Below, piece after piece: positions 24,740 through 38,900 of a stretch of DNA of 64,000 nucleotides. The position numbers were made by a program, and so were the translations under genes. Positions within the stretch are counted from its first letter, which is position 1; each line of letters starts with the position of its first letter. The DNA is from Stramonita haemastoma (taxonomy: Eukaryota; Mollusca; Gastropoda; Neogastropoda; Muricidae). The DNA lies in the NCBI GenBank assembly GCA_030674155.1, contig CM060334.1, positions 26,099,537 through 26,163,536 of the forward strand, read 5' to 3'. The notes below the pieces were generated by a model that made no database searches, had not been told where the DNA came from, and saw only the letters and a program-made list of their open reading frames with translations.

Positions 24740-26420
24740 CACTCATCAAGGTTATACACTTTGACAGGGTAAAGGGGATTTCAGATGTTGAAGACGGGTA
24801 CAGATAGGAGATGGAAACAGAAGGCAAAAATCTTAAGTTTGAAATACGTGTGTCTTGAGGTTGGATTTAAAAGTGTCACATGTAGGCTTTTGCTGAAAGG
24901 AGAGAGGGAGGTCATTCCAGATCGATAATAAAAATAATAGTAAATGGAATTTATGGGACGGGATAGCTCAGTGGTCAGAGCACTCGCTTTCCCTTAGCCA
25001 AGGTTAAGCAGCGTCGAGCATGCTTGCCAATTGGATGGGTGACCGTTTGCACGCCTTGGCTACAGTTCAGTTCCCCCCAGTTCACCCAGCTGTAAATGGG
25101 TACCTGCCCTCTTTACGGTCAGGGAAGGTAAAGCAGTGAGGGAGAGGAGATAGGTGCCACCCTCAACATGCTGGCCCCTGGAGAAGCTGAGGTCTCTGAT
25201 GCCTCGCTCCCCTACGACCACACAGGTTATGGGACACCTGTGCCCTTTACCTTTTTTTAAATGGAATTTATATAGTGCTATATCTTGTAGAAACAAATCA
25301 AAGCGCTGTGCTTTCAGTCCATGCAGACGAGTGGTGGACAGTGTAGCTGAATGGTAAAGACCGTTTGACTTCAGTCCTGCAGGTCCATAAACTTGTGGGT
25401 TTGAATGAATCTCGGCAGCAATGTCTGGTTGTTGTTGTTTTTTGTTTGTTTTGGGTTTTTTTGTTTTTGTTGGGGTTTTTGTTGTTTTCTTGTTTTTGAA
25501 AAAATAATTTTATTTTTTATTTTATTATTATTTTTTTTTAATCTTTTTTTTTTTTTTTTAGCAATGTCTGGTTAATCAAGGGTAAGGATTTACACTTAAA
25601 GTGCAGACCTGCCAGTGCCTTAATTCTCTTCATGTATACACAGATACAGAAAACCAAATATGCAATTGAAGATCCTGTAATGCAGCATTTCGTGGAAATA
25701 GGAACAAACCCAGCATGCACCGAGTTAAAAAATGAGCTGCACTGAAGTTGGAATGTGTCAGCTGAAGCCAGCAGCAGACGTACCTCATGCAGAGTTACAA
25801 ACACAGGAAAAGACCAAGCACTATCCATCCAACCCAAGAAGGGAAGGTGGAGAAGAGGAGAGAAGAAATACAGATGAATGAATGTTTTTCGTATTAAAAG
25901 AGACACCGCTAAATTTTCTTTGTACTATGTTGGAGAGGTGTCATTTTGAAAGAAGATGGAAGAAAAGGAATATGTGTGTGTTGGTTTATTCTTTTTCTTT
26001 TATATTGAGGAAAATGGAATAAGCACTCTTGCGCTTTTTTACATCCAGTCCCCGTGTGTATGCAGTTTTGTAAATGTCATCTGTTCCCACCGGCACACGA
26101 TGGCCTACTCTTATGAAAAGCGGAACAGGATTTAACATGTGCGCAAGATGTTCTGTGTGCATTCACACACAGGGCCTCGGTTTAAAGTCTCATCCGAAAG
26201 ACTTTTGGGGAGAGTTGGAGTCAGCACTGATGTTAACTCCAGGAGAAAAATCTCCTTGACCGGCCTCGAACCCAAGTCGCAGTGTTCTGACCCTTAGGCT
26301 ATCCGTCTCCCGTGTGTTTGTGTGTGTGTGTATGTGTGTGTCAATCAATCAATCAATCAATCAATCCAATTTTTATTTCCAGATGGTACATTGTGTGTGT
26401 GTGTGTGTGTGCCTGCATGT

Positions 26421-26477
<57 letters not shown>

Positions 26478-29400
26478 TGCTTGCACGTGTGTGTGTGTGC
26501 TTGCACATATGCGTGTGTGCTTGCACATATGTGTGTGTGCTTGCATGTATATGTGCTTACATGTATGTGTGTGGTTGTGTGTGTGCATGTACATACCTGC
26601 ACAGGTAGGTAAGGTGTGTAAATGACTGGATCATTTCTCACGACAGGTGCCTCCACCGGAAGAGGACAGAGCGGGGAGGGACAGTCCGGCAGCGTAGAGC
26701 AGGGAGCAGGGGAGAGGATCACTCCCCTGGAGAAGGTGAAGAAGACCATCGGCATATTCATCCACGCTTGTCGGAACGAAGATCCGAACCTGCGCCCTAC
26801 GGCCACCCATATCCTGAAGACGGCCAGCATACGTAAGTTGTTTGTCGACTGCTTGTGACTTTCTCCCACAATTCCTGGAGGGGTCATCGGGGCACAGCTG
26901 GAGGTCTTGGGTAGTCTGTCATCAGTTAACGGTAAACCTGACCAAGCCCGTCCTTTTATAGCAAGGTGTCTTCCGGGAGTGTTTGTGTTGTCCATGCTTC
27001 TCTCCCCAAAGTCAGAATGCAGCTGCCTTAATGGAGGGCAAAACTGGTTGCATATGCTAAATCTCATTGTTAAACTTAGGAGGTGTAGCTGAGGAACAAA
27101 CCAAAAAATATCTCTGCCATTGGTATTCTTCTCTACGAAAGGCGACTTGGGATTTATTATGTACAAAAGATGTTCTGCATGTGTTGGCTTACTTTCTGGG
27201 ATCTTGGTTTATAGTGAATGCAAAGGGTTTTCCCTGCAATAGACTGGCGTCCTATCCAGGGGAGTCTATGACTCTCAGTCGCTTAACGCCACAGAAGCCG
27301 GGATAAGCACCAGCCTGATGAGCCTTAGGCCCGGGACAGACTTTAACTTTAAATTTAACTTTAAAAAAGGGTTTTCAGGCAGTGGAGCTGGTACCAGTGT
27401 CCACTCCAGGGGAAAAAATGTCATTGAAGGTATACCTTAATGGAGATTGGAACCCTAACCCTCAGGTACAAACGGGAAAAACTTAAGAAGTGTTTAGGAA
27501 TGACAACTTTCTAGTTGCTTCAGGTGCTTTTTAAGTAATAGCAGCCAACCCTGGCTGGATATAGACTCAGAGATCTATGCCCATTTCAGTTATTATAGCT
27601 TGTAGGACAGATAATGGAAAGATAGCGAGAGTTGTTAGGAACGTAAACACTGAGGTTGTCCCATATCTGTCTAAATGGATAACCATTTATTTAAGGGGGG
27701 GGGGAGCAAAACATGACAAACAAAGTTGTTGATGATTCTGTTGGTTGAACTCAGAGGAAAACCAGGACCGAACCAGGATTTGCCAGGATTAATAATTTCC
27801 TCCCCTGAATCTCAAACTGGGATTTGTCGGGATTTACACACAGTAGTTTTCCATAATGCAGTGACCTCCACTGATCGCTATCATATGCTGAAGCTCTTAT
27901 CAGGCTAGATGCACAGAGCATGATGTGAGTCTGGAAGTAATTATAGCTGCTGGTATGTACTTAGAAGGAGGAAAAGGTGAGCGGGCATATGTGCCTGACC
28001 TGATTTCGTGATGGAATGTGAACTCTAGAGGCACTTTGTGTTAAAAGAATCTGAATGCAAGAGGGTTAATGATCCTGTTTCTCAGTGTTCCACTTGACAA
28101 CATTTTTAATTTCCTGAGAGAATCAAAGTTTTTTCATTTGATACGAGTTAACATGTCATAGTTACTACGAATAGGGTTGGTTTTGAGGACTTGGGTATGG
28201 ATTTTATTTTATCTTATTATATTTTATTTTATGGAGAGAGGTAACTAGGATATTGTGCTATACAAAAAGGTGATTTGTTGTTATGATCATTCTTCTTCTT
28301 CTTCTTCTTCTTCTTCTTCTTCTTCTTCTTCTTCTTCTTCTTCTTCTTCCCTTAGAATTCTTCTTTCTGTCATGGAAGTACATCATATTCATGATGAGGA
28401 TTGACAGGATCAGTGATATCAACCTCAGTTATTGTATCATTACGAGGGATGCTATAGCCAAGTGGTTAAAACTGTTCGACTTCAATGCTATTGTTCCTTG
28501 AGGTAGTGGGTTTGAATCTTGGTGGCATCTGGGGAATTAAGGGTGGGGATTTTTTGTTAATGATCTTCCAGGTTAACTTCAAGTGCAGGCCTGCCGGTGC
28601 TTTAATTCCCTTCATGTCTATACACATGCAGAAGATCAGTTATGTATGTTAAAGATCCCGTAATTCATGTTTTCACAGGGTTACTGAAACACGAAAATAC
28701 CCAGCATACAGCCCTGTAGTTGGAATGCAGCTGCCTCCATGGTCGGCAAAAATGGTTGCATATGCAAAATCTCGCCATCGGTGAAACGTGGACCATTTGT
28801 TTTAAACTCTTTTTTGTTAAAAAAAATTCAGTTTTTGATATCATGCTTTTAAAAGCACTGTCCTATTTCTGTTATTGTTTTGTTTTTTGTTTTTTTTAAA
28901 TAAAAAAAAAAAAAATTCTGTTATTGTTTGCGGTGGTGATGACCATGGTGACATTGGTGATGGTGATGATGGTGACGCTGATGGCAGTGATGACGATGCA
29001 TGATGATGATGATGGCGACGACAATGATGAAGATGATAACGATCATGGTGACTGACAGTATTGATGATAATGATGATAATGATGACGATGAGGCGGAGGA
29101 GGAAGAAGACGACAACAATGATGATGATGATGATGATGATGTGTATTGCAGTGCAGAGAGAGGTGGAGACTGCTGCCAACCATGACAACCAGTGGATCAT
29201 GAACTGTTTGCTGCAGAACAGCATAGAACAGGGACTGACCAGTGAGCAAAGCGCGTCGGAGCTCGGCCAAAACCTGCAATCCAACAGTATGATTTAGAAT
29301 TTTGTCTTTTCTAGATTTTTATTCTATTGTTTATTCATTTGTCTGTTTAATTTATGTTTTTGTCCTACCGCAAACGAGACGGTCTCGTTTTCATTAAGAT

Positions 29401-32400
29401 GTCACGGTAGACAGCAAACGAGACACTCTCAATCACAATGGGAACTTTCGTTTCGGCACTTCTCTCATGAGAGTTATCATTCTTACAGCCTACAGGTGTC
29501 ACTACTGGTAAGGGAACTAACTGTAGTGTGCACAAAAAAAAAATCGATAGAACGTTCTAGGATCGGCTAAAATGATGTCAAAGCGACAAGCACTACCCCC
29601 AAAGTTTCGTGACTACGAACTTCTTTTGGACTCGGTCAGAAGAAAGTTCTGATGAGTTCATACTATTTTACAAAGGTGAAACTTCAACTTTGATTGGAAA
29701 TGACATGGAAGAAGAAACTGAAGAGTTGGCTGCTGATCCACAATGATCAACCTCGAGTGGAACAGGTTGAAGATTTGGAAGACCAAGGAGGGGGGGTCTT
29801 GTCAAGTTCGTTACCAGTTTCTGTTTTTTATGTACTGATTAAAATAAATATTATACAGAAAATTTCATGTTTGAGTTAGTTTTTTTTGTTGTAAGATAAA
29901 TAACCCGTACTCTGCCACATACACTCCTAATTTCAACACAAACAAACCAGTATTTTTTTATGATTTTTTTTTTGGGTCACCCACTTTTCAAGTCAGTAAA
30001 CTCAAAATTGCTGGGGCACGGGGTGCTAATCTCCCCCTTTTACTTGGTATGAATAGGGTTAATTCTTGTGGTGGCCAAAGCTTGCAAACACACAGTGGGA
30101 TTTTTTTTTTCTTCAGATTTTATTTATTTATTTATTCATCTGTTTATTTGTGTTTTGACTCGGCCAAAGCTTACGAACAAACTGTGATTTTTTGTTGTTA
30201 AGATGTCATGGATTTTTGTTTATCTATTTATTTGATTTTCGGCTTTCTTCTTTTGTCTCTTGGTCAGAGACTGCAAACAGATGGCCAATTTAAAAAAAAA
30301 AAAGTTTATTATTATTTTTTGTAGACATTTCATTTATCGATTTATTTATCCATGTACGTATTTGTTCATTTGTTTTGTTTTATTGGCTCTCTCATTTTAT
30401 CTAACTCATCCAAAGTCTGCAAAGAAACGGTGTGATTTATTTGGAGATTTTTTATTTATTCATTTAATAATAATAATAATAATAATATATGGAATTTATA
30501 TAGCGCTAAATCTTGTAAAGCAAACAAGTCGAAGCACTTAGTGAGTTAGTTGTCTAGTCAGTTACCTGTTCATAGATTTGTTTACCTATTTATTTATTTT
30601 TTGATCTCATTGTATATGACTTGGCCAAAACCTGCAAGCAAATAGTTCAATTTTTTTTTATAGAAATTTGTGTATTTGAGAAGGAAGGTAGCAGGATGAT
30701 TAAGACGTTCACCTGCCTTACAAGTAAACAGTCAAGTTCTGAGTTTGATTCCAGCCTTGCCTTTTCTTCCCAGTTTGACAAGAAAATTGAACTGAATATC
30801 AGAGTCCTTTGGATGAGACTGTAAACCGAGGCCCTATGTGCGAACGCACGCAGAACATTTGCGCACGTTAAAACCTGTTCTGCTTATAGGGAGAGTAGAA
30901 CATATGTGGCAGGAACGGATGACAAAATTTCGATAATGCACACATACAAGTGTCCTGTTTTAGACACCATCCCCGAAATCAGAATGCGCCTACCTAAATG
31001 ATGGGGGAGGGAGGGAGGGGAGGGAAACGGTTGTGTACGCAAAAATCTCACCATTGGTGAACCTTGGAGCTCTAACCAAGGAGTGAAAAAAGGCAAAAGC
31101 TTAAAAAAATATATATTAAAAAAAAAAAAAAGCGAAAAGTGTTTTGTGCTGTGTCGTGCAGTGCTGGTACAGCAGCCAACCTTACAGGAGAGGACAGGGG
31201 AAGAAGTGAAGAACTTGGAGATGAGGTTTCGAGGGACCATGGGACACTTCATCATCTTGGGCTCTCGTCTCAAATTTCCTGAAAAGCCCATTGAACTGGG
31301 GAAGGTATGGTTGGTGTGTTGGGTTTGGGTGGGTGGGGTGTGTGTGGGGAGGGGGTGGTGATGGTTGGGGAGGGGGTGGTGTGTATGGGATGTGGGGGGG
31401 GAGGGGAATTGTCAGTGAAAATGCAAATGTTATGGAACAAACATCAGTGGGGGGGAAAAATATCCGTCTGTCACCAGCTGCTGTGGCACAGTGGTTAGTG
31501 CCATGGATGCCAGACTGGAAGTTCGTGGGTTTGATTCCCATAAGAATCACACGGATTTTTCAGACTCCATCCGGCTCCTACTCAGAGTGAATGTGCTGTG
31601 GGCTTGGTGGGGAGACTGGGACCACACGGTCGAGCTTCATCCACTTTACAGATGCAAGTTTGAAAATGTTGCTCAAATTACTTGACCAACACTGCAGGTG
31701 TCTGTATCTCTCAGGCCTGGTTGACGCTGGGATACATTATGACTGTAAGTGCAGAATACAGCCTTGTCAAGTAGTCTCTGAGCACATGCATTTCCACAGC
31801 AGAATCATTATATCGTCCTCATCACCATTGATCATCGTGCAGTATAAAAAAAAATTATCTTGGATTCGGTGGCCTCCTTTGCTCTGGTCTCATGGTGACC
31901 TCAGATTCAGTTTCCCCATACACTTCTGTGCCTGTGGTGAATTTGTGTCAAAGCCTTTGGGGGTGGAGCTTCATGGGGATGATCATTGGAAGGGCGTTGT
32001 GGTGGTCGCCATCTTGGGTGGACAACTTACTCAATCTGGCTCTGTAACTGAGCTAATACTGTCATCAGTAGAGGGCTTAGTAGGTGGTGTCCTGCATATG
32101 TTAGCTCAGAACAGGCACCACTGAACATCACCAAAGTGATCCAGCAGCAGTTTAGGGCCCCTCTGGCTGGTGGCCCCATGGCAGCCTGATATTGATGGGC
32201 TCCCTGTGGACTTCCAGCCCAGGGGATGAGACATAACGAATCTTTTTTTTTTTTTCTTCTTTTTTTTCCTAGACATGAATCTGGATATGGCTGTGGCGGG
32301 GAGATTGAAATAAGTGGCATTGGAACAGCAGGATGGGGACGTTACAGAAAACAAGGCAGCATATGTGTCTCTGTATCTGTGTGTGTGTCCGTGTGCATGC

Positions 32401-32929
32401 ATGCATGTTTGCGCATGTGTGCTTGCACACACATGCATACATGTGTGCATGTGTGTGTGTGCGTCTGTGTCTGTGTGTGCATGCGTGTGTGTGTGTGTGT
32501 GTGCGCGCGTCTGTGTCTGTGTGTGCATGCGTGTTTGCGTGTGTGCGTCTGTCTGTGTGTGCATGCGTGTTTGCGTGTGTGCGTCTGTGTGTAAGTGTGC
32601 ATGCGTGTTTGCGCATGTGTGCTTCCATATACACATACATATATGTGTGTGTGTAGCCGCCGCTGTAGTCTAGTGGTTAGGGTGTTGGACTCGTAATCTA
32701 AAGGTTGCGGGTTCGATCATGGCGTTGTGCCCTTGGAAAAGGCACTTTACGGCTATTTTCTCACCCCACCCAGGTGTAAAAGGGGTACCAACCTTGTGTT
32801 GGGGGTTAACCCTGCGATAGACTGGCGTCCTATCCTGGGGGGAGTCTATGACTCTCAGTCGCTTAACGCCACAGAAACCAGGATAAGCACCGGCCTGATG
32901 AGCCTTAGGCTGGGGACAGACTTTAACTT

Positions 32930-32992
<63 letters not shown>

Positions 32993-35900
32993 GGTTTCTT
33001 CGGCAAGGTGCAGGAAGCCCAGCTGATGCCTGAGGTGGAAACACAGGAGGAGGAGGAGCGGTTGTGAGTGGCGGACCGTGGCGGTGAAGACCATCCACGA
33101 GACTCAGGACACCCAGGCCCAGCTGGTGCCCTTCCTCAAAGAGGCCTGGTGCATCTGCCACCTGCAGCACCCCAACGTCGTCGAGCTCATCGGCCTCGTC
33201 ATGAGAGGTAGTGATGGTGATGATGATGATGATGATGATAATGATGATAATGATAATAATAGTAACATCTTGCGCACATGTTAAAACCCCGTTCCACCTT
33301 TCGGAAGAGTAGGCCATCGTGTGCCGGTAGGAGTGGATGACAAAATTATAACAAACCAGCATGCACACAGGTGTCGTGTTTAGACACCATCCCTGAGGAA
33401 AAATCGGGGAGTTGGAGTCCCAGAGCGGCTCGGGGATGTAGGTATATGGCAACGTTCTGGTGGCTCCTGCGACGGTACTGGAACCATTCGTATCGGTCAA
33501 TGCTCTTCCAATGGATCATTCCAGTGCTGTGGAGAGGGGGGGTCTGCTGCATGGGTAACAGCTTGCCCTCCATACATACTTGCCCAGGCTTTTCGCTCTA
33601 AAGACTAGAGCGCAACTCCATAGTCTTCCGAGACTGATGAGTGCCTACTACTACTAATAGTAATAATAATAATAATAATAATAATATAGTAGTAGTAGTA
33701 GTAGTAGTAGTAGTAATGATAATAATGACAATGATAATAATAATGATAATAGTAGTAGTAGTAGTAGTAGTAATAATAATAATAACAATAATGATGATAT
33801 AACAACAACAACAATATTAATAATAATAATAATAATAATAATGCATTGAATTTATATAGCGCTATAACTTGCAAAAAAAAAAACCACATTGAATTTATAT
33901 AGCGCTGAATCTTGCAAAAAAAAACAAACCCAAAAAACATTGAATTTATATAGCGCTGTATCTTGCATAAAACACACACATTGAATTATATAGCGCTGTA
34001 TCTTGCAAAAAAACACATTGAATTTATATAGTGCTATATCTTGCAAAAAAAAACCATTGAATTTATATACTGCTGTATCTAGCAAAAAACACATTGAATT
34101 TATATAGCGCTATATCTTGCAAAAAACACATTGAATTTATATAGCGCTATATCTTGCAAAAGGCCACCGCTGTAGTCTAGTGGTTAGGGCGTTGGACTCG
34201 TAATCTAAAGGTTGCGGGTTCGATCCCAGCTTTCGGCTATGGCGTTGTGCCCTTGGAAAAGGCACTTTACGGCTATTTTCTCACCCCACCCAGGTGTAAA
34301 AGGGGTACCAACCTTGTGTTGGGGGTTAACCCTGCGATACACTGGCGTCCTATCCAGGGGGGAGTCTATGACTCTCAGTCGCTTAACGCCACAGAAACCG
34401 GGATAAGCACCGGCCTGATGAGCCTTAGGCTCGGGACAGACTTTAACTTTTATATCTTGCAAAGAACAAACTAAAGCGCTTGAATTGGACCTAAACAACA
34501 AACAACGCAATCAGTAACAGTTAATAAGGTACCTGCCGTCTGCTTCCACAGACTTCCATTGCAAGTTTTTTTGGGGGTTTTTTCGTTATTTTTTTTGTTT
34601 ATTCTTTTATTTCGAGGGTCATGGAATAAGCACTCATGTGCTGGTTTGTTTGTGTTTTTTACATCCAGTCCCTGTGTGTACGCAGTTTTGTAAATTTTGT
34701 CATCCGTTCCCACTGGCTCATGATGGCCTACTCTTTCGAAAAGTGGAATGAGTTTTATCATGTGCGCAAGAAGTTTTGCATGCATTGCATGTGGGACCTC
34801 GGTTTATTGTCTCCTCCGAAAGACTTTTGGGGGAAAAGGAGTCAGCGTTGATGTTATCTCCAAAGGAAAAATCCTCTTGAAGGAGATTTGAATGTGTTGG
34901 TTTTGTGTTGGTTGTTTTTGCTCTGGGTATGTACTGGGAATTATATTGAATTGGATTAGGATTGCATTGTGTGATTTATTCACTTTAGTTCAATTCAGTT
35001 CAGTTATTGTTCTTTATTAAAGGAAATATGTTTTGCAGGGATTAAAAATATAGTATAGAAACAGCTAATTAGATATAGACATATTTAGATTTGAATGCAT
35101 GTGATGAAAGGTAACATTTGTATCATATTGTACTGTATTGTACTGTATTATATTGCATTGTATTGTATAGGATTGTATTGAATTGTTTTGTACAACACTT
35201 TCTGTCAAGGCAGGTTTCTCAAGGCAGGTGTGGTGTGATAACCTTTGTTGTCTGTGTGTGTCAGAAAGAATTAAACCTACACACTGTAAGCGACACATTC
35301 CAGACTATATTTGTTTGCTGTAATAACCTTTGTTGTCTGTGTGTGTCAGAAAGAATTAAACCTACACACTGTAAGCGACACATTCCAGACTATATTTGTT
35401 TGCTGTGATAACCTTTGTTGTCTGTGTGTGTCAGAAAGAATTAAACCTACACACTGTAAGCGACACATTCCAGACGAAATTTGTTTGCTGTAATAACCTT
35501 TGTTGTCTGTGTGTGTCAGAAAGAATTAAACCCACACACTCTAAGCGACACATTCCAGACTATATTTGTATGGTGTAACGTTCTTTGTCGTCTGCTTGCA
35601 GGCCATGACAGTGACTCGTTTCAACTGGTGATGGAGTATGCTGATGGGGGAAGTTTTGAGAAATACGTGGAAAAGAACAAGTTACGTCTGGGGGAGTTGG
35701 CCTTTAAAATGACCCTGAAGAAGCTGGCCACTGATGTTGCTAAGGTACCCCAGGAGTGCACAACTGAAGGGAAATGTTTCAACAACAAACAAAAAAAGAA
35801 AGAAAACAAAAATAAAAACATTTCTTTTTTTTTCTTTCTTTTTTCTTTTAGATCCGATTTTCAGGAAAGTCTGAAAATCTGATCTAAAAAAAAAAAAAAA

Positions 35901-38900
35901 AAAATTTTTTTTTGGGGGGGGTTGTTTTAGTTTAGTACACCTGGTCAGTAAACTGTGTTGCTTTTACGAGATTCAGCGCTTAATAAATTCCATAAATTAC
36001 TATGATTTTTTTCATGAATAACTTATTTCAGTATTTGTGTTGAAACAAGGTAGTATGTTTATGGTCTGACTGATGTTTAAATTAACTTTGGTGCGTTCAC
36101 ACTTTTTTTTTTTTTTTTTGTTCCTTTGCTAGAGCTTTTGAAGTTCACCGATCGTGAGATATCGCACATGTGGCCATTGTTGCTCGCCATAACAAGTACT
36201 TATGTGCTTTGTTTCAAAGGAGAGTTGAATAATTCTACTTTAACAGGTACTTTCTTTGTCTTTGTTTCAAAGGAGAGTTGAATAATTCTATTTTAACGGG
36301 TACTTTCTTTGTCTTTGTTTCAAAGGAGAGTTGAATAATTCTATTTTAACGGGTACTTTCTTTGTCTTTGTTTCAAAGGAAAGTTGAATAATTCTACTTT
36401 AACAGTAACTTTCTCTTTGTTTCAAAGAAGAGATGAATAATTCTACTTTAACGGGTACTTTCTTTCTCTTCGTTTCAAAGGAGAGTTGAATAATTCTACT
36501 TTAACAGGTACTTTCCTTGTCTTTGTTTCAAAGAAGAGTTGAATAATTCTACTTTAACATGTGCTTTCTTTGTCTTTGTTTCAAAGGAGAGTTGAATAAT
36601 TTTACTTTAACAGGTACTTTCTTTGTCTTTGTTTCAAAGGAGAGTTGAATAATTCTACTTTAACAGGTACTTTCTTTCTCTTTGTTTCAAAGAAGAGTTG
36701 AATAATTCTACTTTAACAGGTACTTTCTTTGTTTCTGTTTCAAAGGAGAGTTGAATAATTCTACTTTAACAGGTACTCTCTTTCTCTTTGTTTCAAAGGA
36801 GAGTTGAATAATTCTACTTTAACAGGTACTCTCTTTCTCTTTGTTTCAAAGGAGAGTTGAATAATTCTACTTTAACGGGCACTTTCTTTCTATCAAGGGG
36901 ATAGACAATCAGGTTTTTAATTGGGGTTGTTTTTTTCCTTGGCTAAAACTCCCAAGCTTCACCAGTGATCACATTTTACATACATGCAACTGTTTGTCCA
37001 CCATTTAGGCAGTCGCATTCCAGCTTCGTGGATGATGTCTAAACATGACGCCAGTGTGCATGATTTTAAAGAAAAAAGTGATCCTTTCCTACGAGAAAAC
37101 AGTGGTCTACTCTTCTAAAAGGCAGAATGGGTTTTTAACATGCGCACGTGGAACCTCAGTTTATTTATCGTCTCATCTGAAGGACTGTAGAGGGCATGGA
37201 GTCGGTACTGATGTTGGGGTAAAAAAAAAATCTCGAAAGGGTGGCTTGGTGGTGGCTCGTACCTTCCCGATCAGATTGCATATCACTGGGGTATCTTGAC
37301 CCACTTATGGAGTATGTTTTGTGCTCTAACTCACACAGTCTTTCTCTCTCTATCAAGGGGATGGAGTACATATGGCAGTATGTGTGGCAGAAACAAAACG
37401 TATGGAGTATGTTTTGTTGTTGCTAACTCACACTGTCTTTGCCTCTCTATCAAGGGGATGGAGTATGTATGGCAGTATGTGTGGCAGAAACAAAACGTAT
37501 GGAGTATGTTTTGTTGCTGCTAACTCACACTGTCTTTCTCTATCAATGGAGTATGTTTTGTTGTTGCTAACTCACACTGTCTTTCTCTATCAATGGAGTA
37601 TGTTTTGTTGCTAACTCGCGCTGTCTTCATTAATGAAGTATGTTTTGTTGCTGCTAACTCACACTGTCTTTCTCTATCAATGGAGTATGTTTTGTTGCTG
37701 CTAACTCGCACTGTCTTTTTCTATCAATGGAGTATGTTTTGTTGCTAACTCGCACTGTCTTCATTAATGGAGTATGTTTTGTTGCTGCTAACTCACACTG
37801 TCTTTCTCTATCAATGGAGTATGTTTTGTTGCTAACTCGCACTGTCTTTCTCTATCAATGGAGTATGTTTTGTTGCTGCTAACTCGCACTGTCTTTCTCT
37901 ATCAATGGAGTATGTTTTGTTGCTGCTAACTCACACTGTCTTTCTCTATCAATGGAGTATGTTTTGTTGCTAACTCGCGCTGTCTTCATTAATGGAGTAT
38001 GTTTTGTTGCTGCTAACTCACACTTTCTCTATCAATGGAGTATGTTTGTAAAAGACAAGGTGAGACTTACCTGGTAAGTTGAATCTTGTCGAGAATTCTG
38101 ACGAATTTCTCCCGATGAAACCGGAACAGAGTGCACTTGAGATAAACACCACTTGCCAGCCGTCAGTCATTGAGAGTGCAACGAATAAACACTGAGTCAG
38201 TGAAGATACAATACACAGGTTATAGAGCTACTGGTCTATATGGGTGGGTAACAGAATTAAAGGGAGGGCAAGTGCACTCTGTTCCGGTTTCATCGGGAGA
38301 AATTCGTCAGAATTCTCGACAAGATTCAACTTACCAGGTAAGTCTCACCTTGTCTTTTACAATTCTAACTCATCTCCCGCTGAAACCTGCACTAAGAGTG
38401 CTCTTGAGATATTTAGAGCAACAGTGGTTATGAGTTGCAAAAAGAACAGATCAAACTTTATCTTTGACAAATTAGTATTTCATAAAGACCTGTCCAAAGT
38501 GTGGTTTGCCACAGTTAATCATTTTGCTATAAAAGCAGGTGTAAATAGACTCCCTAGTCCAGCCAGCAGCTGTCATAACAACACTGATAGGCCCCTGCAG
38601 CCTGAGGCAGGAGCACTTACCACCTTAGTAGGCTGGTGCTGTATAAACATCAGTATCTTAGCCTGCATCAGCTAGAGTGTATGGCTTCCAGTGAGCGATA
38701 ATAATAGTGTCTCTGTTAACACTATGTTGAGGCCTGTAAGGCAATGAAACATTTTTTACAATTTTCTTTTCTCAGAGAAGCTGTTCTCAAGTATTATAAT
38801 AGTGTTGCTACCACACCTAGCGTATCATTGGGTTTAGTCAGTTCTATAGGATCCTGGTGATCCCCATGTCAAATATGCTTTAATAGGCTATTTGCAAATA

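Noticed and set aside
25000..25070. Possible 5S rRNA gene
   Set aside because: Only the internal promoter part is present, fused to a tRNA-like head with target duplications, so it is a SINE.
29570..29880. Possible small gene ([15 protein letters not shown]...)
   Set aside because: Two stops follow within about 15 codons and no larger conserved domain is visible; at most a transposon remnant.
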